DNA from: Diadophis punctatus similis
Lineage: Eukaryota > Chordata > Lepidosauria > Squamata > Dipsadidae
Assembly: GCA_023053685.1 (NCBI GenBank)
Contig: JALIGW010000159.1
Span: forward strand, 87,501-151,500
Reading direction: 5' to 3'
Length of the DNA stretch: 64,000 bases
Part shown: positions 1 through 10,154 of the stretch, piece after piece
Layout of the letters: each line of letters opens with the position of its first letter
How positions within the stretch are numbered: position 1 is the first letter of the stretch
Program-made: the position numbers and the translations under genes
The notes under the pieces: model-generated
What the model was told of the DNA's origin: nothing
Seen by the model: only the letters and a program-made list of their open reading frames with translations
Databases searched by the model: none

Positions 1-655
1 CAGTGTTGGAGCATTCACAACAAGTTGTTCCACTGGTTAATTGTTCTAACTGTCAGGACATTTCTCCTTATTTCTAAGTTGTTTCTCTCCTTGATTATTT
101 ATTTATTTTATTTATTTTGTCAACACGTGTACAAGATAACAGGTATGATATAAACATAAACAAAAGCAAAATATGTATAGGTAAATTTAGACAATAGGAC
201 AGAAGGACAGGGATGGTAGGCACGATGGTGCGCTTATGCATGCCCCTTACAGACCTCTTAGGAATGGGGTGAGGTAGACAGTAGACAGTCTAAGGTTAAA
301 GTTTTTGGGGTTTGGGGAAGAAACCACAGAGTCAGGTAGTGCATTCCAGGCATTGATCACTCTGTTGCTAAAGTCGTATTTTCTGCAGTCGAGTTTTGAG
401 CGGTTTACATTGAGTTTGAATCTATTGTGTGCTCTTATTGTTGTGGTTGAAGCTGAAGTATTCATTGACAGGTAGGAAGCAATTTCCACCCATTTTGCTT
501 CTAGTCCTGCCTCAGGTGCTTTGGAGAATAGCTTGACTCCCTCTTCTTTGTGGCAATCCCTGAGATATTGGAACACTGCTATCATGTCTCCCCTAGTCCT
601 TCTTTTCATTAAACTAGACATACCCAGTTCCTGCAACCGTTCTTCATATCGGATC
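1..655 (-). mobile_element. CR1-type LINE 3' coding fragment, split by LINE B
   Basis: The stretches 1-94 and about 479-655 read on the minus strand as the C-terminal part of a CR1-type ORF2. The protein after the reverse transcriptase core contains motifs such as [13 protein letters not shown] and KRRTRGDMIAVFQYLR, which recur in more than ten other copies here. The two halves fit the same consensus with a second LINE between them (95-478). The coding part is a dead fragment. CR1 assignment rests on the shared C-terminal motif and on the 3' end seen in complete copies (ttggactagaagacctcc). Confidence 0.85.
95..478 (-). mobile_element. LINE B (Rex1-like, CR1 superfamily) 3' end inserted in CR1
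   Basis: A 5'-truncated LINE inserted on the minus strand. Its (TTTAT)n tail is at 95-118, followed by a 3' UTR (gcgcttatgcatgcccctta) and then coding sequence for a C-terminus with the motif FSNRVINAWNALPDSVVSS. The same element recurs at 6332-7205, 12648-13095 and 21322-21454. The fold of the tail domain and its AWN motif fit the CR1/Rex1 group of non-LTR retrotransposons. The exact clade name is an inference. Confidence 0.75.
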
Positions 656-657
656 AT
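247..657 (-). pseudogene. Chimeric LINE reading frame (CR1 joined in frame to LINE B)
   Basis: A 136-codon frame starts inside the CR1 C-terminal domain (about residues 1-55, [18 protein letters not shown]) and passes in frame into the LINE B C-terminal domain (about residues 75-136, SKLDCRKYDFSNRVINAWN). It exists only because LINE B was truncated at a point that kept phase with the CR1 it entered. There is no promoter or sign of use. Both parent domains are incomplete, so I treat it as a chance pseudogene. Confidence 0.6.
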
Positions 658-660
658 TTT

Positions 661-1045
661 TACAATGTTTCCTTTTCAACAATGACATTACTTAAGAGCC
701 CTTTTGCGGTTGAAATCGAGAGGATGCCCAGCCCATCTATAAATAAATAATAACCCACCCATCTATAAATAAATACCAATTCTGTACGTATGACATGAAA
801 AAGAGCTTTTTTAAAAAAATAGAAAGTGAAGATTAACGATGGTTCCCACTGAAATGCAGAAGGCTTTGGCGTAAGTTGTAATTGCCTTTTAGCAGGAATT
901 ATTTAACGCCCCCGAGATTTTTTTCCCTTCTTCTCACTACCTTCCAGTGTGTGAACTGCATTTTGATCAATTTGGAGAATGATGAGATTCTCACAACCTT
1001 GAGGCAAAGGTCCCTCAGGTGGCTTTAAGGGACTGCCATGGCAAT
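661..1045. other. No recognised feature
   Basis: AT-rich sequence between a CR1 piece and a SINE. It holds short TAAATAAATA runs near 745-775. I see no gene or known repeat. Confidence 0.5.
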
Positions 1046-1262
1046 GCAATAGCAACAGCACTTAGCACTTAGACTTATATACCGCTTCATAGTGCTTTAC
1101 AGCCCTCTCTAAGCAGTTTACAGAGTTCAGCATATTGTCCCCAACAATCTGGGTCCTCATTTTACCTCAGACCTCGGAAGGATGGAAGGCTGAGTCAACC
1201 TTGAGCCTGGTGAGATTTGAACAGCTGAACTGCTGAACTAACTGCTGAACTATGCAGCCCTG
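1046..1262 (-). mobile_element. tRNA-SINE-1 copy
   Basis: Minus-strand copy of the commonest SINE here. From left to right it has an (AGCAAT)-like tail, the 3' block cttatataccgcttcatag, the central block gggtcctcattttacc, and a degraded tRNA-like head. The head is truncated and partly repeated (gctgaactgctgaactaa). It lies directly beside a second copy in the same orientation. Confidence 0.85.
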
Positions 1263-1270
1263 TCTTTCCA

Positions 1271-1495
1271 AATAGCAATTGCACTTAGATTTATATACTG
1301 CTTTACAGTGCTTTACAGCCCCCTCTAAGTGGTTTACAGAGTCAGCACATTGCCCCCAACAATCTGGGTCCTCATTTTACCAACCATGGAGGGATGAAAG
1401 GCTGAGTCAGCCATGAACCGGTCAGGGTCGAACTGCTGGCAGTTGGCAGAGTCACTCTGCAATATTCCATTCCAACCACTGCACCACCATGGCAC
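1271..1495 (-). mobile_element. tRNA-SINE-1 copy
   Basis: Second minus-strand copy, more complete. It has the tail block with cttagatttatatactgc, the central gggtcctcattttacc block and the tRNA-like head ending accactgcaccaccatggc. The B-box region is degraded (gggtcgaactgctgg on the plus strand). Confidence 0.85.
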
Positions 1496-1589
1496 ACAAA
1501 GAAACAAATATGACTTGACCATCTCCATAATGGTCCAAGAGGGTTTGGCTAACACAGACCCTTGATTTTTTAAAATTAAGACTTTCTTA

Positions 1590-1758
1590 AATATCTATAT
1601 CATCTATATCTATATCTATATCTATATCTATATCTATATCTATATCTATATCTATATCTATATCTATATCTATATCTATATCTATATCATCTATATCTAT
1701 ATCTATATCTATCTATCTATCTCTATATCTATATCATTTATATCTATATCTATATCTA

Positions 1759-1856
<98 letters not shown>

Positions 1857-1920
1857 CATCCATCCATCCATCCATCCACCCACCCACCCACCCACCCACC
1901 CACAAACACACCCAACCCCC

Positions 1921-1991
<71 letters not shown>

Positions 1992-2009
1992 TGTATGTAT
2001 GTATGTATG

Positions 2010-2100
<91 letters not shown>
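1590..2100. repeat. Compound microsatellite (TATATC, CTAT, CCAT, CCAC, AT, GTAT)
   Basis: About 510 bp of successive simple repeats: (TATATC)n, (CTAT)n, (CCAT)n, (CCAC)n, (AT)n, (GTAT)n and again (AT)n. Neighbouring units differ by single substitutions, as expected for slippage plus point mutation. Confidence 0.98.
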
Positions 2101-2105
<5 letters not shown>

Positions 2106-2250
2106 TATAACAGAATGGGGATAAATGTATGATTAAATTGAATGTGAGAAAAATTGAATGTGAGAAAAAGAGAAATCAATGGATTTATTTAACCCTATTG
2201 TTCATATGTGTCTAGGACATTGGACAAAGGAAGGTTTGAGTGATGAAACA

Positions 2251-2318
2251 TAGAACATACAACGTAGAATAATAGGCTTGGAAGGGACCTTGGAGGTCTT
2301 CTAACCCCCTGCCCATGA
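2251..2318 (-). mobile_element. CR1 LINE extreme 3' end
   Basis: Minus-strand 3' terminus of CR1 (gaagggaccttggaggtc), severely 5'-truncated. Only the last 60 or so bases remain. Confidence 0.7.
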
Positions 2319-3043
2319 CGTGGTTCATTACCTTAGTGTCATTGTGTAGGAACAGATGCCTGGGCTACCTGATAGCATGACTAGGGTGGCACTTTTATGA
2401 AGCTTATTTTTGAGTAGAAGATACATAGAATTGCAATGTGAAGTATCAGCTAGATGTAATTGAGAAAAGAATGGGTCAAGGTTCTTTGCTTCTCTCCATG
2501 GGAAGAGCTGAGCTGAGCTTTAAAAACTCACACCGTCCACTTGAAATATTACAATACAGTAACTCAGCATCCAATTTCTTCTTTGACTTCTCCTTTGATG
2601 GTTTACTGGGCACTCCTAGAAACGATACAGAATAATCTCCACTAGAACAGAAAGTAATTTGGGGAAGTCAGTGAAATGCTCGCTTGGGTCAATGTCCATC
2701 AAGCATCCATCATTCTTTCTCACTACATCAGACCAGATAAATACTTGTCAGAAAGTACAGGCTGCTGAATTGACTTACTGGAGCTTTTCAAAAAGTTCAG
2801 AGAAATGTTGTTTGTAATTTTCTTTTCTTCTTCTCCTTTTCCTCAGCATGTTTGTCTTTGTGATACAGGACTTGTTAAGTCATGTATCACAAAGTTGAGA
2901 TTAGTTCTAATAGAGTTATTCAGTAAGTTTGGACCTCCTCCTCCTCCTCCTCCTTTTCTTTACATTTTGTTAAATTCAAAGTAGCAAAGAAATTTAAATG
3001 GCTTGGCCCAGTTGGCATCAGAATCAAGTGGACCAATTTCTCA
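2319..3043. other. No recognised feature except a short (CCT)n run
   Basis: Apparently single-copy sequence. A short (CCT)n run lies at about 2933-2955. An open frame of 65 codons at 2438-2635 has no recognisable motif. Confidence 0.5.
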
Positions 3044-3572
3044 TCCCTCCAGTTTGTACCACTTTATAATGCCTTGGTAAGACCACACTTGGAATATTGC
3101 AACCATGATATAAAAAAAGGTGTGGGACTCTAGAAAGAGTGTAGAGAAGAGCAACAAAGAGGACTGGAGGCTAAACCATATAAAGAACAGTTCCATGAAT
3201 TGGGTATGTCTAGTTTAATGAAAAGAAGGACTAGGGGTGACATGATAACAGTGTCCAATATCTCAGGGGTTGCCACAAAGAAGAGGGAGTCAAACTATTC
3301 TCCAAAGCACCTGAAGGCAGGACAAGAAGCAATGGATGGAAACTAATCAAGGAGAGAAACAACCTAGAACTAAGAGGAAATTTCCTGACAGTTAGAACAA
3401 TCAATCAGTGGAACAGCTTGCCTCCAGAAGTTGTGAATGCTCCAACACTGGAAGTTTTTAAGAAGAGATTGGATAACCATTTGTCTGAAATGGTATAACC
3501 TTTCCTGCCTGAGCAGGGGGTTGGACTAGAGGACCTCCAAGGTCCCTTCCAACTCTATTATTCTGTTATTCA
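3044..3572 (+). mobile_element. CR1-type LINE 3' end
   Basis: Plus-strand CR1 running from the equivalent of ALVRPHLEYC through the C-terminal domain to the 3' end (ttggactagaggacctccaa) and a very short ATTCT-like tail. The frame is broken by small deletions near 3110 and 3270, so no long ORF remains. Confidence 0.9.
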
Positions 3573-4248
3573 GTTAGCCTATTATTTGATTTTGCCCAGT
3601 TTCTAATTCTCGGGATTAATATTTCAACAACAGCAACAGCAAAATATCCAGTTTTATGAGCCCAGAACAAAGGAGTAACCTAAATACAGATGTTATGAAA
3701 CCAATCATGCCAACATTAAGGGCAACTAATATCTGCATTTTTAAATAAAAGAGCTACATCACAAAAGCTAGACTCTGCAGGGATAATTAATATTTCATTG
3801 TTTGTGATTTGATCCCAAAAGATGAAAGCAGGCAAAAGTAGATATATTGTATTTCACATCAATTCTTTCTTCCAAAGGGGGTTGCCAATGAACTTTTTTT
3901 GGTCTTTATTTTCAAGTGAATTGATTTACAGGCATGGAAGGTGATCACAATGCAATTAAGTTTCAGATTCCATACTTCTTTGAATTTGAAGATGTGGCTG
4001 TTGACTTTACTGTGATAAAAAAAGAAATAGAATCACCTGCTTGTACATCTCAAAGCATCTTGCCTCAAAGATAGATTGATAATTATAATAAAAAGATGGG
4101 GAGAGAATGTTAATTTTAAAATATAACGAAGCGCAGACATGAAAGGACAGAAAAAATGAGTTGCTGTGCATAATAGATTACTCAACTTGGCCTGTAATTG
4201 CAATAAAAGAAAGCAATTTATTAGGAAAAAATTGCTTATCAAATTGGA
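3573..4248. other. No recognised feature
   Basis: AT-rich sequence with no repeat family or gene that I can identify. Confidence 0.5.
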
Positions 4249-4335
4249 TAGCAATAGCAATAGCACTTAGACTTATATACTGCTTCACAGCGCTTAGTTT
4301 GCAATACTGCATTCTAACCACTGCACCACCACAAA
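4249..4335 (-). mobile_element. tRNA-SINE-1, internally deleted
   Basis: The tail block (agcaatagcacttagacttat) is joined directly to the tRNA head (ctaaccactgcaccacc). About 150 bp of the body is missing. Confidence 0.75.
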
Positions 4336-4800
4336 CCTGAAATAAGGGAAAGGAGCAAGAATTAGAAGTGATCTAATAGATCGTTTCCATATTGTTAACA
4401 ATATTAATATTCTTTGTTCCATCATGGTGTCTTTTCATTAAACACATTATTTAGATGGGGTTTATTGAGATTCTGCAGTATGCTTAGTGGTCGAATAGAA
4501 ATTTGTGTCCATATTTTTTCTGCTCTAACTTCTACTCCACTTCATGGTTTGATGGCACCTCCAAAAATTATTTGTATCTGTTCCTTTTCAAAGTGCCCAG
4601 ACTATTAATGATCTTCCTTCTAAGTACAGTATATTATTTTTTCTCCCTAGCCATAACACTAAGAAAGGTTTGGAAAGTATAATATAGTTGCTATCTTAAC
4701 TGCCAAAGGGGAAAAAATAGCACAGTAGAAGGTTAATTAAGACCTTTCTCCTAAATCATTACAGTTCAGAGTTTCTCCTTGCATTTCCCATTTAAGTTCT
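4336..4800. other. No recognised feature
   Basis: No gene or known repeat recognised. Confidence 0.5.
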
Positions 4801-5262
4801 TGTTGTTGCGGTTCAGTTGCTAAGTCATGCCCGACTCTTCGTGACCCATGGACCACAGCACGCCAGGCCCCCATGTCCTCCACTGGTCTGCCCAAGCTGA
4901 TGCTGACTGGGTTGATGATGCTATCTAGCAACAGCGATAGCCCTTAGACTTATATACCGCTTCACAGTGCTTTCCAGCCCTCTCTAAGCAGTTCACAGAG
5001 TCAGCCTCTTGCCCCCAACAATTTGGGTCCTCATTTTACCCACCTCGGAAGGATGGAAGGCTGAGTCAACATTGAGCCTAGTGAGATTCGAACTGTCAAA
5101 TTGCAGGCAGCCGGCAGTCAGCAGAAGTAGCCTGCAGTACTCCATTCTAACCACTGCGCCACCGCAGCTCTAACCATCTCCTTACCCTTCTCCTTTTGCC
5201 TTCAGTCTTTCCCAACATCAGGGGTCTTTTCCAATGAGTCCTCTCTTCTCATTTGGTGGCCA
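4801..5262 (-). mobile_element. BovB/RTE LINE 3' end, split by a SINE
   Basis: The segments 4801-4927 and 5171-5262 together match the 3' end of BovB (gttcagttgctaagtcatgc and gtggccaaagt in plus-strand reading). On the minus strand they encode the RTE C-terminal motif AWRAVVHGSRRVGHDLA. BovB is known from squamates and ruminants and is a standard example of horizontal transfer. A tRNA-SINE interrupts it at 4928-5170. Confidence 0.85.
4928..5170 (-). mobile_element. tRNA-SINE-1 inserted in BovB
   Basis: A nearly full-length minus-strand SINE, from the agcaacagcgatagccctt tail to the accactgcgccaccgcagctc head. It lies between two BovB blocks that are contiguous in the BovB consensus, so it is younger than the BovB copy. 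Confidence 0.85.
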
Positions 5263-5506
5263 AAGTTGTTTGAATGCAACATTTTTAAAGTGCCTTGAGC
5301 AACAGATCAAACTTTGGATTTATGGTTTTGCTTTCGAGTCTATATGGAGTTGATTTTCCAAAAGTATTGTAAATGGGTGGAGTTGAGAAAAAAAAATTAC
5401 ACCATGCCTGAAGAATCTGAGGTTTAAAAAAAAAGATCTTTGGACTTGACTTCCATGGAGGTGAAGGTATCATCACATAAAGCTTTCTCTTTTAATTAAT
5501 AGGTAG
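5263..5506. other. No recognised feature
   Basis: No feature recognised. Confidence 0.4.
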
Positions 5507-5514
5507 AGTTAACC

Positions 5515-5650
5515 CAGTGTTTCCCAACCTTGGCAACTTGAAGATGTCTGGACTTCAACTCCCAGAATTCCCCAGCCAGCGAATGCTGGCTGGGGAATTC
5601 TGGGAGTTGAAGTCCAGACATCTTCAAGTTGTCAAGGTTGGGAAACACTG
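5515..5650. mobile_element. Fold-back hAT-type MITE, 136 bp
   Basis: A near-perfect inverted repeat over its whole length. It starts cagtgtttcccaacc and ends ggttgggaaacactg. It is flanked by agttaacc (5507-5514) and agttaaac (5651-5658), an 8-bp duplication with one mismatch. The CAG...CTG ends and 8-bp duplication are hAT superfamily hallmarks. It is non-coding and must have been moved by a transposase in trans. Confidence 0.9.
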
Positions 5651-5658
5651 AGTTAAAC

Positions 5659-6330
5659 AAATATATTTAACAATGAATTTCCTCACACCCATGACCTACA
5701 AACTCTAGTGCTCTCTCCTTCCCCATTTCCAAAATCAAATCATGCCATGTGAGCTCAGCTGTGTATTAATTCATAATTATCCTATAGCCCCTTCCAAATG
5801 CTGATAGGTTTTTAAAAGGCTTCCATTAGGATTATTTTCTAAACAATTATTCTAAATAATGACAAAAGGAATTGGGTCTGATTTATGATGCATTCATACA
5901 ACACTCCAAATATGAGTCTGAATATGGATGAATGGCCAGTTTGGGGTTAAGTAGCCTTTAATCATCCAGGAAAATGAGGTTGGGTGCAAGAATAACCACA
6001 AAGAGGAGACATTCTATTAAAGACATCTCTAATGCTCCAGAGTTGTTGTTGTTTTTTGCAGCTTTATAGTGAGCTCCTTTTAAGAAAAAGTTTAGGGATG
6101 AAAATGAGCTTTTGTCCAAATTAATTTGTGTGTCTCTGACCCGAGCTGAGTCACCAACCACTTTTATTTTAAAGGAAGTGCCTACAGATCAACCATTGCA
6201 AAATACTAGCAGAGGAAAAGGGGAGCAGCTTGTCATGTCATCAATAAATTGCTTACTCAGGGATATATGCACAGCATTGGAAAAATGGGGAACCACCCAT
6301 AAGAGAAGATGTAATTAAAAACACTAGATT
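5659..6330. other. No recognised feature
   Basis: Apparently unique sequence. Overlapping short ORFs at 5958-6161 and 6112-6318 have no recognisable domains. Confidence 0.5.
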
Positions 6331-6392
6331 GTTTGTTTATTTATTTTATTTATTTAGTTTATCAAAGATATACGAGATAATAATAATTATAA

Positions 6393-6650
6393 GAGCCGAG
6401 GTGGCACAGCGGTTAGAGAGCAGTACTGCAGGCTACTTTAGCTGACTGTGATCATTTGAGTTCAGCTGTTCAAATCTCACTGGCTCAGGGTTGACTCAGT
6501 CTTCCATCTTTCTGAGGTAGGTAAAATGAGGACCCAGATTGTTGGGGGCAATGTAAATATATACATTGCTTAATGGTGTAAACCGCTTAGATAGTGCTTG
6601 CACTGTGAGGCGGTATATAAATATCACTAATAAATAAATAAAATAAATAA
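6393..6650 (+). mobile_element. tRNA-SINE-1 inserted in LINE B 3' UTR
   Basis: Plus-strand SINE with a tRNA-like head (gagccgaggtggcacagcgg), B-box-like ttcaaatctcactgg, body gaggacccagattgttggg, 3' block ggcggtatataaat and an (AAATA)n tail. Confidence 0.9.
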
Positions 6651-6755
6651 TAGGTATAAGTATAAACATGGATATGAACACAGGAAATGAGTATGAATAA
6701 ATGGGGACAGTAGGACAGGGAAGGTAGGCACGCTGGTGCGCTTATGCACGCCCCC

Positions 6756-7205
6756 TTACAGACCTCTTAGGAATGGGTTGAGATCCACGGTAGATAGTTT
6801 AAGGTTAAAGCTATGGGGGCTTGAGGATGTAACAATGGAGTCAGGTCGTGAATTCCAGGCATTGACCACTCTGTTGCTGAAGTTGTATTTTCTGCAATCG
6901 AGTTTGGAGCAGTTTACCTTGAGTTTGTATCTATTGTTTGCCCGTGCATTATTGCGGTTGAAGCTGAAGTAGTCATTGAAAGGTAGGACATTGTAGCAGA
7001 CAATTTTGTGTACTATGCTTAGGTCAGACCGTAGGGGGCATAGTTCTAGGTTTTCCAAGCCCAAAATTTCAAGCCTGGTGGCATAAGGGATTCTATTGTG
7101 AGCAGAGGAGTGGAGTATTCTTCTCGTGAAATACCTCTGGACTCGCTCAATTGTATTACTGTCCGATATACAGTGTGGATTCCAGGCAGAAGAGCTTTCA
7201 AACAT
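6756..7205 (-). pseudogene. LINE B ORF2 C-terminal fragment (149 codons)
   Basis: An uninterrupted frame for the domain that follows the reverse transcriptase. It contains ERVQRYFTRRI (about residues 20-30), a central LGLENLELCPLRSDL block, and SKLDCRKYNFSNRVVNAWN near the end, and it stops at PFLRGL. The reverse transcriptase core and endonuclease are missing, so it cannot act alone. The C-terminal layout matches CR1/Rex1-group elements. Confidence 0.75.
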
Positions 7206-7336
7206 GGGATTTATTTTATCAATGTTTGGACAATAGAAGTAGAAATTAGAAATTGGAAAAATACTATTATATATGTTTTATGTTTAATATATTATTATAT
7301 CAATATTAATTATATTTAATATATTATTATATCATT

Positions 7337-7635
7337 TAGTCAAACTATTCTCCAAAGCACCTGAAGGTAGAACAAGAAGTAATGGGTGGAAACTAAACAA
7401 GGAGAGAAGTAACTTAGAACTAAGGAGAAATTTCCTGACAGTTAGGACAATTAATCAGTGGAACAGCTTGCCTCCAGAAGTTGTGAATGCTCCAACACTG
7501 GAAGTTTTTAAGAAGATGTTGGATAACCATTTGTCTGAAGTAGTGTAGGATTTCCTGCCTAGGAGGGGGTTGGACTAGAAGACCTCCAAGGTCCCTTCCA
7601 ACTCTGTTGTTATTATTATTATTATATTATATACT
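7337..7635 (+). mobile_element. CR1-type LINE 3' end with (TTA)n tail
   Basis: Plus-strand CR1 from the KLFSKAPEG region to the 3' end (ggttggactagaagacctcc), followed by an ATT-rich tail at 7606-7635 in place of the usual ATTCT. An AT-rich TATATTA tract lies upstream at 7258-7336. Confidence 0.85.
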
Positions 7636-7639
7636 ATTA

Positions 7640-8318
7640 TGTAAGCAAATGAACCCAGACAATCTGCTGTACATAAAGCACTTATGTATGTTAAGGAAAA
7701 TATATAAATCAATTGTTAAAAAAAATAAATTGCTTACTTAAGGTTGATCCTAAGCCAGAACTCAGCATTATGTGTAAGATATTAGAGAGTGAATAGAAAA
7801 AATATTTTCAAAAGTTACAATGATTCGTTGAATTATTAGAATTCCGTAGCAAGTAGAGAGGATTATCAGATGAAAAAAAAACCACACACGATATTACTGG
7901 TTTTACTAGACAGGAGTTAGTAAAGCAATTAAGAAGAATATGAAAAAAATGGAGCAAAGCAGCCAAGGCAAATGGTTGCAACAAGCAAGTACAAGACCAG
8001 CAATCTTGAAACCAATTCATTTAACACCCAGTTCTGCTGACATGAGAGGGATTATGTGCAAGGAAGTGACTCTGAGACAGATCTGCAAGAGAGTGTATGA
8101 AATGTATAATTCATAGGGCAATTAATTTTTCATTAGTATTGACCTACTGCAGAGTCACAGCTCATGGATTAGCATTTTGAACTTTTGCAAAATTGAGCCC
8201 TGTTGCCTGAGAAATCTCGGAAAGATAATGAAAAGTTCTCTGTGAAAAGGAGAAAGAGTCCCACCTGCAGACAGAAAATGTATGCAATTGGTATTTAACA
8301 AAAGCATAGAGAGCAGAT
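7640..8318. other. No recognised feature
   Basis: No gene or known repeat recognised. Confidence 0.5.
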
Positions 8319-8385
8319 AGGATAGAATAGAGCTGGAATGGATCTTGGAGGTCTTCTAGTCCAGCCCCCTGCTCTGAGTCATCGC
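8319..8385 (-). mobile_element. CR1 LINE extreme 3' end
   Basis: A short minus-strand 3' terminus (gatcttggaggtcttctag) preceded by a minimal tail (gatagaatag). Confidence 0.7.
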
Positions 8386-8410
8386 ACCCCCGCAAATAGA
8401 ATACGATTAC

Positions 8411-8803
8411 CGTATTTTTCGGAGTATAAGACGCACTGGAATATAAGACGCACCTTAGTTTTGGGGGAGGAAAATAGGGGGAAAAATCTACTTACCAGGT
8501 ATTCATCTGGCTAGAGTCCTTAGTCTGGTCAGCTTCAGCACATTATTTTATCCCCTGGTTAGGGCTGAAAAAAATGAAAACAAGCCTGCAAAGACTTAGG
8601 GCTGGGAAAAAAAAACTTCTTCCGAATCCGGGAATTAACACCTTGTTAGGGCTGAAAAAAATCATCTTAGGAGGGAATAGCAATGAAAACAAGCCTGCAA
8701 GCTGGGAAGAGCTTCGAAAAAGCTACATTCGGAGTATAAGGCGCACCCAAATTTTCAGCCACTTTTAGGGGGGGAAGGTGCGTCTTATACTCTGAAAAAT
8801 ACG
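8411..8803. mobile_element. Inverted-repeat DNA element (cgtatttttcgg ends)
   Basis: A 393-bp element with terminal inverted repeats of about 27 bp: cgtatttttcggagtataag at the left and its complement (cttatactctgaaaaatacg) at the right. It is non-coding. The interior holds duplicated blocks (ttagggctgaaaaaaat at 8557 and 8645; aatgaaaacaagcctgcaa at 8573 and 8682). The ends resemble a widespread vertebrate MITE, but I cannot assign a superfamily or a clear target duplication. Confidence 0.75.
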
Positions 8804-8808
8804 ACAGC

Positions 8809-9177
8809 TGTTGACTTACATCCACAACTGAGCCCAACATTTCTGTTGTTAAGTGCATTTTGCCCCATTATACAACCTTTCTTGCCACAGTTGTTATGTG
8901 AATCACTGCAGTTAGTAACACGGTTGTTACATGAATCTGGCTTCCCCCTTGACTTCGTTTGTCAGAAGGTCGCAAAAGGGGATCACTTGAACTGGGGACA
9001 CTGCAACCATCATAAATATGAGTCAGTTGCCATGTGTCTGGGTTTTGATCACGTGACCATGGAGATGCTGCAGTGGTTGCAAGTGTGAAAAATAAGTTTC
9101 ATAAGTCACTTTTCTTCATTGCTGTTGTAAGTTTGAACGGTCAACTAAATGAACTGTTTTAAGTCGAGGACTACCTA
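8809..9177. mobile_element. MITE-2 (aggtagtcctcgacttac family)
   Basis: A 370-bp copy of a repeat whose ends are inverted copies of the motif gtaagtcgaggactacct. The right end here reads taagtcgaggactaccta. Pieces of the same family occur at 21455-21622, 23227-23280, 23408-23800, 24058-24098 and 35694-35745. It is non-coding. It is probably a non-autonomous DNA transposon, superfamily not determined. Confidence 0.75.
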
Positions 9178-9393
9178 TTCACAATTGCAAAGAAAATGCA
9201 GTATAGTCAGGAATGTCTCATTTGGGAGTGAGTACTCTGACTTCTTGATCAATAATGTATCTCCCTGGCTTTATTAAATTCTGCAATGTAGTTCTGTGTG
9301 CATGCTTGTGCATTTGTGGGTCCATAAGTAATTGGGTGTCAGAAGTTTAAATGTACAGCTATCTTCTCCCCCTTCCCCCTTGATAGACCACAC

Positions 9394-9825
9394 CAGTGGT
9401 GGGTTCCTATCAGTGCGGTCCAGTGCGCCATTCCGGTAGGGACCCGCCGATTGCGCAATTTGCGCGTGACAGCTCTGGTGCCGTCTTCGCCAGTCCGTTG
9501 CGCGGCACCATCTTTTTTCCTGAATTTTTGGCCTTTTTTTGCTTTCTGTACATGCACGGAAGCAAAATCTTGCAACGGGACACTCACACGCGTGAGATTT
9601 CAGCGATTTTTTTTGCTTCTGCGCAAGCGTGGAAGCAAAAAATTGTTAAAATCGCATGCGTGAGCGCGTCCCCTCGCAAGATTTCAGTGATTGTTTTGCT
9701 TCCTGTGCATGCACAAAAACAAAATCGTGTGAGGGGATGCGTGCGTGTAGCGAGTATGCACGCATGCGAAATGTGATGATGCGCGCACATTGCACCAGTA
9801 GCCAGGTAAGAGGAACCCGCCCCTG
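9394..9825. mobile_element. hAT-CGGTG element, 432 bp, with perfect 8-bp duplication
   Basis: It starts cagtggtgggttcctatc, ends gaggaacccgcccctg, and is flanked on both sides by gaccacac (9386-9393 and 9826-9833). The interior repeats the unit gaagcaaaat in both orientations around GC-rich palindromes. The perfect duplication and CAG/CTG ends mark a non-autonomous hAT element. Relatives lie at 37544, 40563, 61275 and 18403. Confidence 0.9.
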
Positions 9826-9924
9826 GACCACACCAATAGTCTGGAGGTCGACTTGATTTTTGAATCACATTGAATTTATCAATGGGCAACCTAGACGAAT
9901 GACACGCAGATCAATTCACTTAGT

Positions 9925-10154
9925 AGCAATAGCAATAGCAATAGCACTTAGACTTATATACCGCTTCATAGTGCTTTACAGCCCTCTCTAAGCGGTTCAC
10001 AGAGTTCAGCATATTGCTCCCAACAATCTGGGTCCTCATTTTACCCACCTCGGAAGGATGGAAGGCTGAGTCAACCTTGAGCTGGTGAGATTTGAACAGC
10101 TGAACTAGCAGTAGCCTGCAGTGCTGCATTTAACCACTGCGCCATCTCGGCTCT
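9925..10154 (-). mobile_element. tRNA-SINE-1 copy
   Basis: Full-length minus-strand SINE, from an (AGCAAT)n tail at 9925-9945 to the tRNA-like head (ccactgcgccatctcggctct). It abuts the tail of the following L2. Confidence 0.9.

Larger units (their letters stand above)
6331..7205 (-). mobile_element. LINE B (Rex1-like) copy, interrupted by a SINE
   Basis: The minus-strand element begins with a TTTAT-rich tail (6331-6358). A SINE interrupts its 3' UTR (6393-6650). The 3' UTR resumes with gcgcttatgcacgccccctt and is followed by about 150 codons of C-terminal coding sequence. It is truncated at about 7205. Confidence 0.8.

Noticed and set aside
9396..9889. Overlapping ORFs of 60-126 codons on both strands
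   Set aside because: They lie in the hAT-CGGTG element. The same set of frames appears in its relatives at 37544, 40563 and 61275, because of the GC-rich palindromes, not coding.
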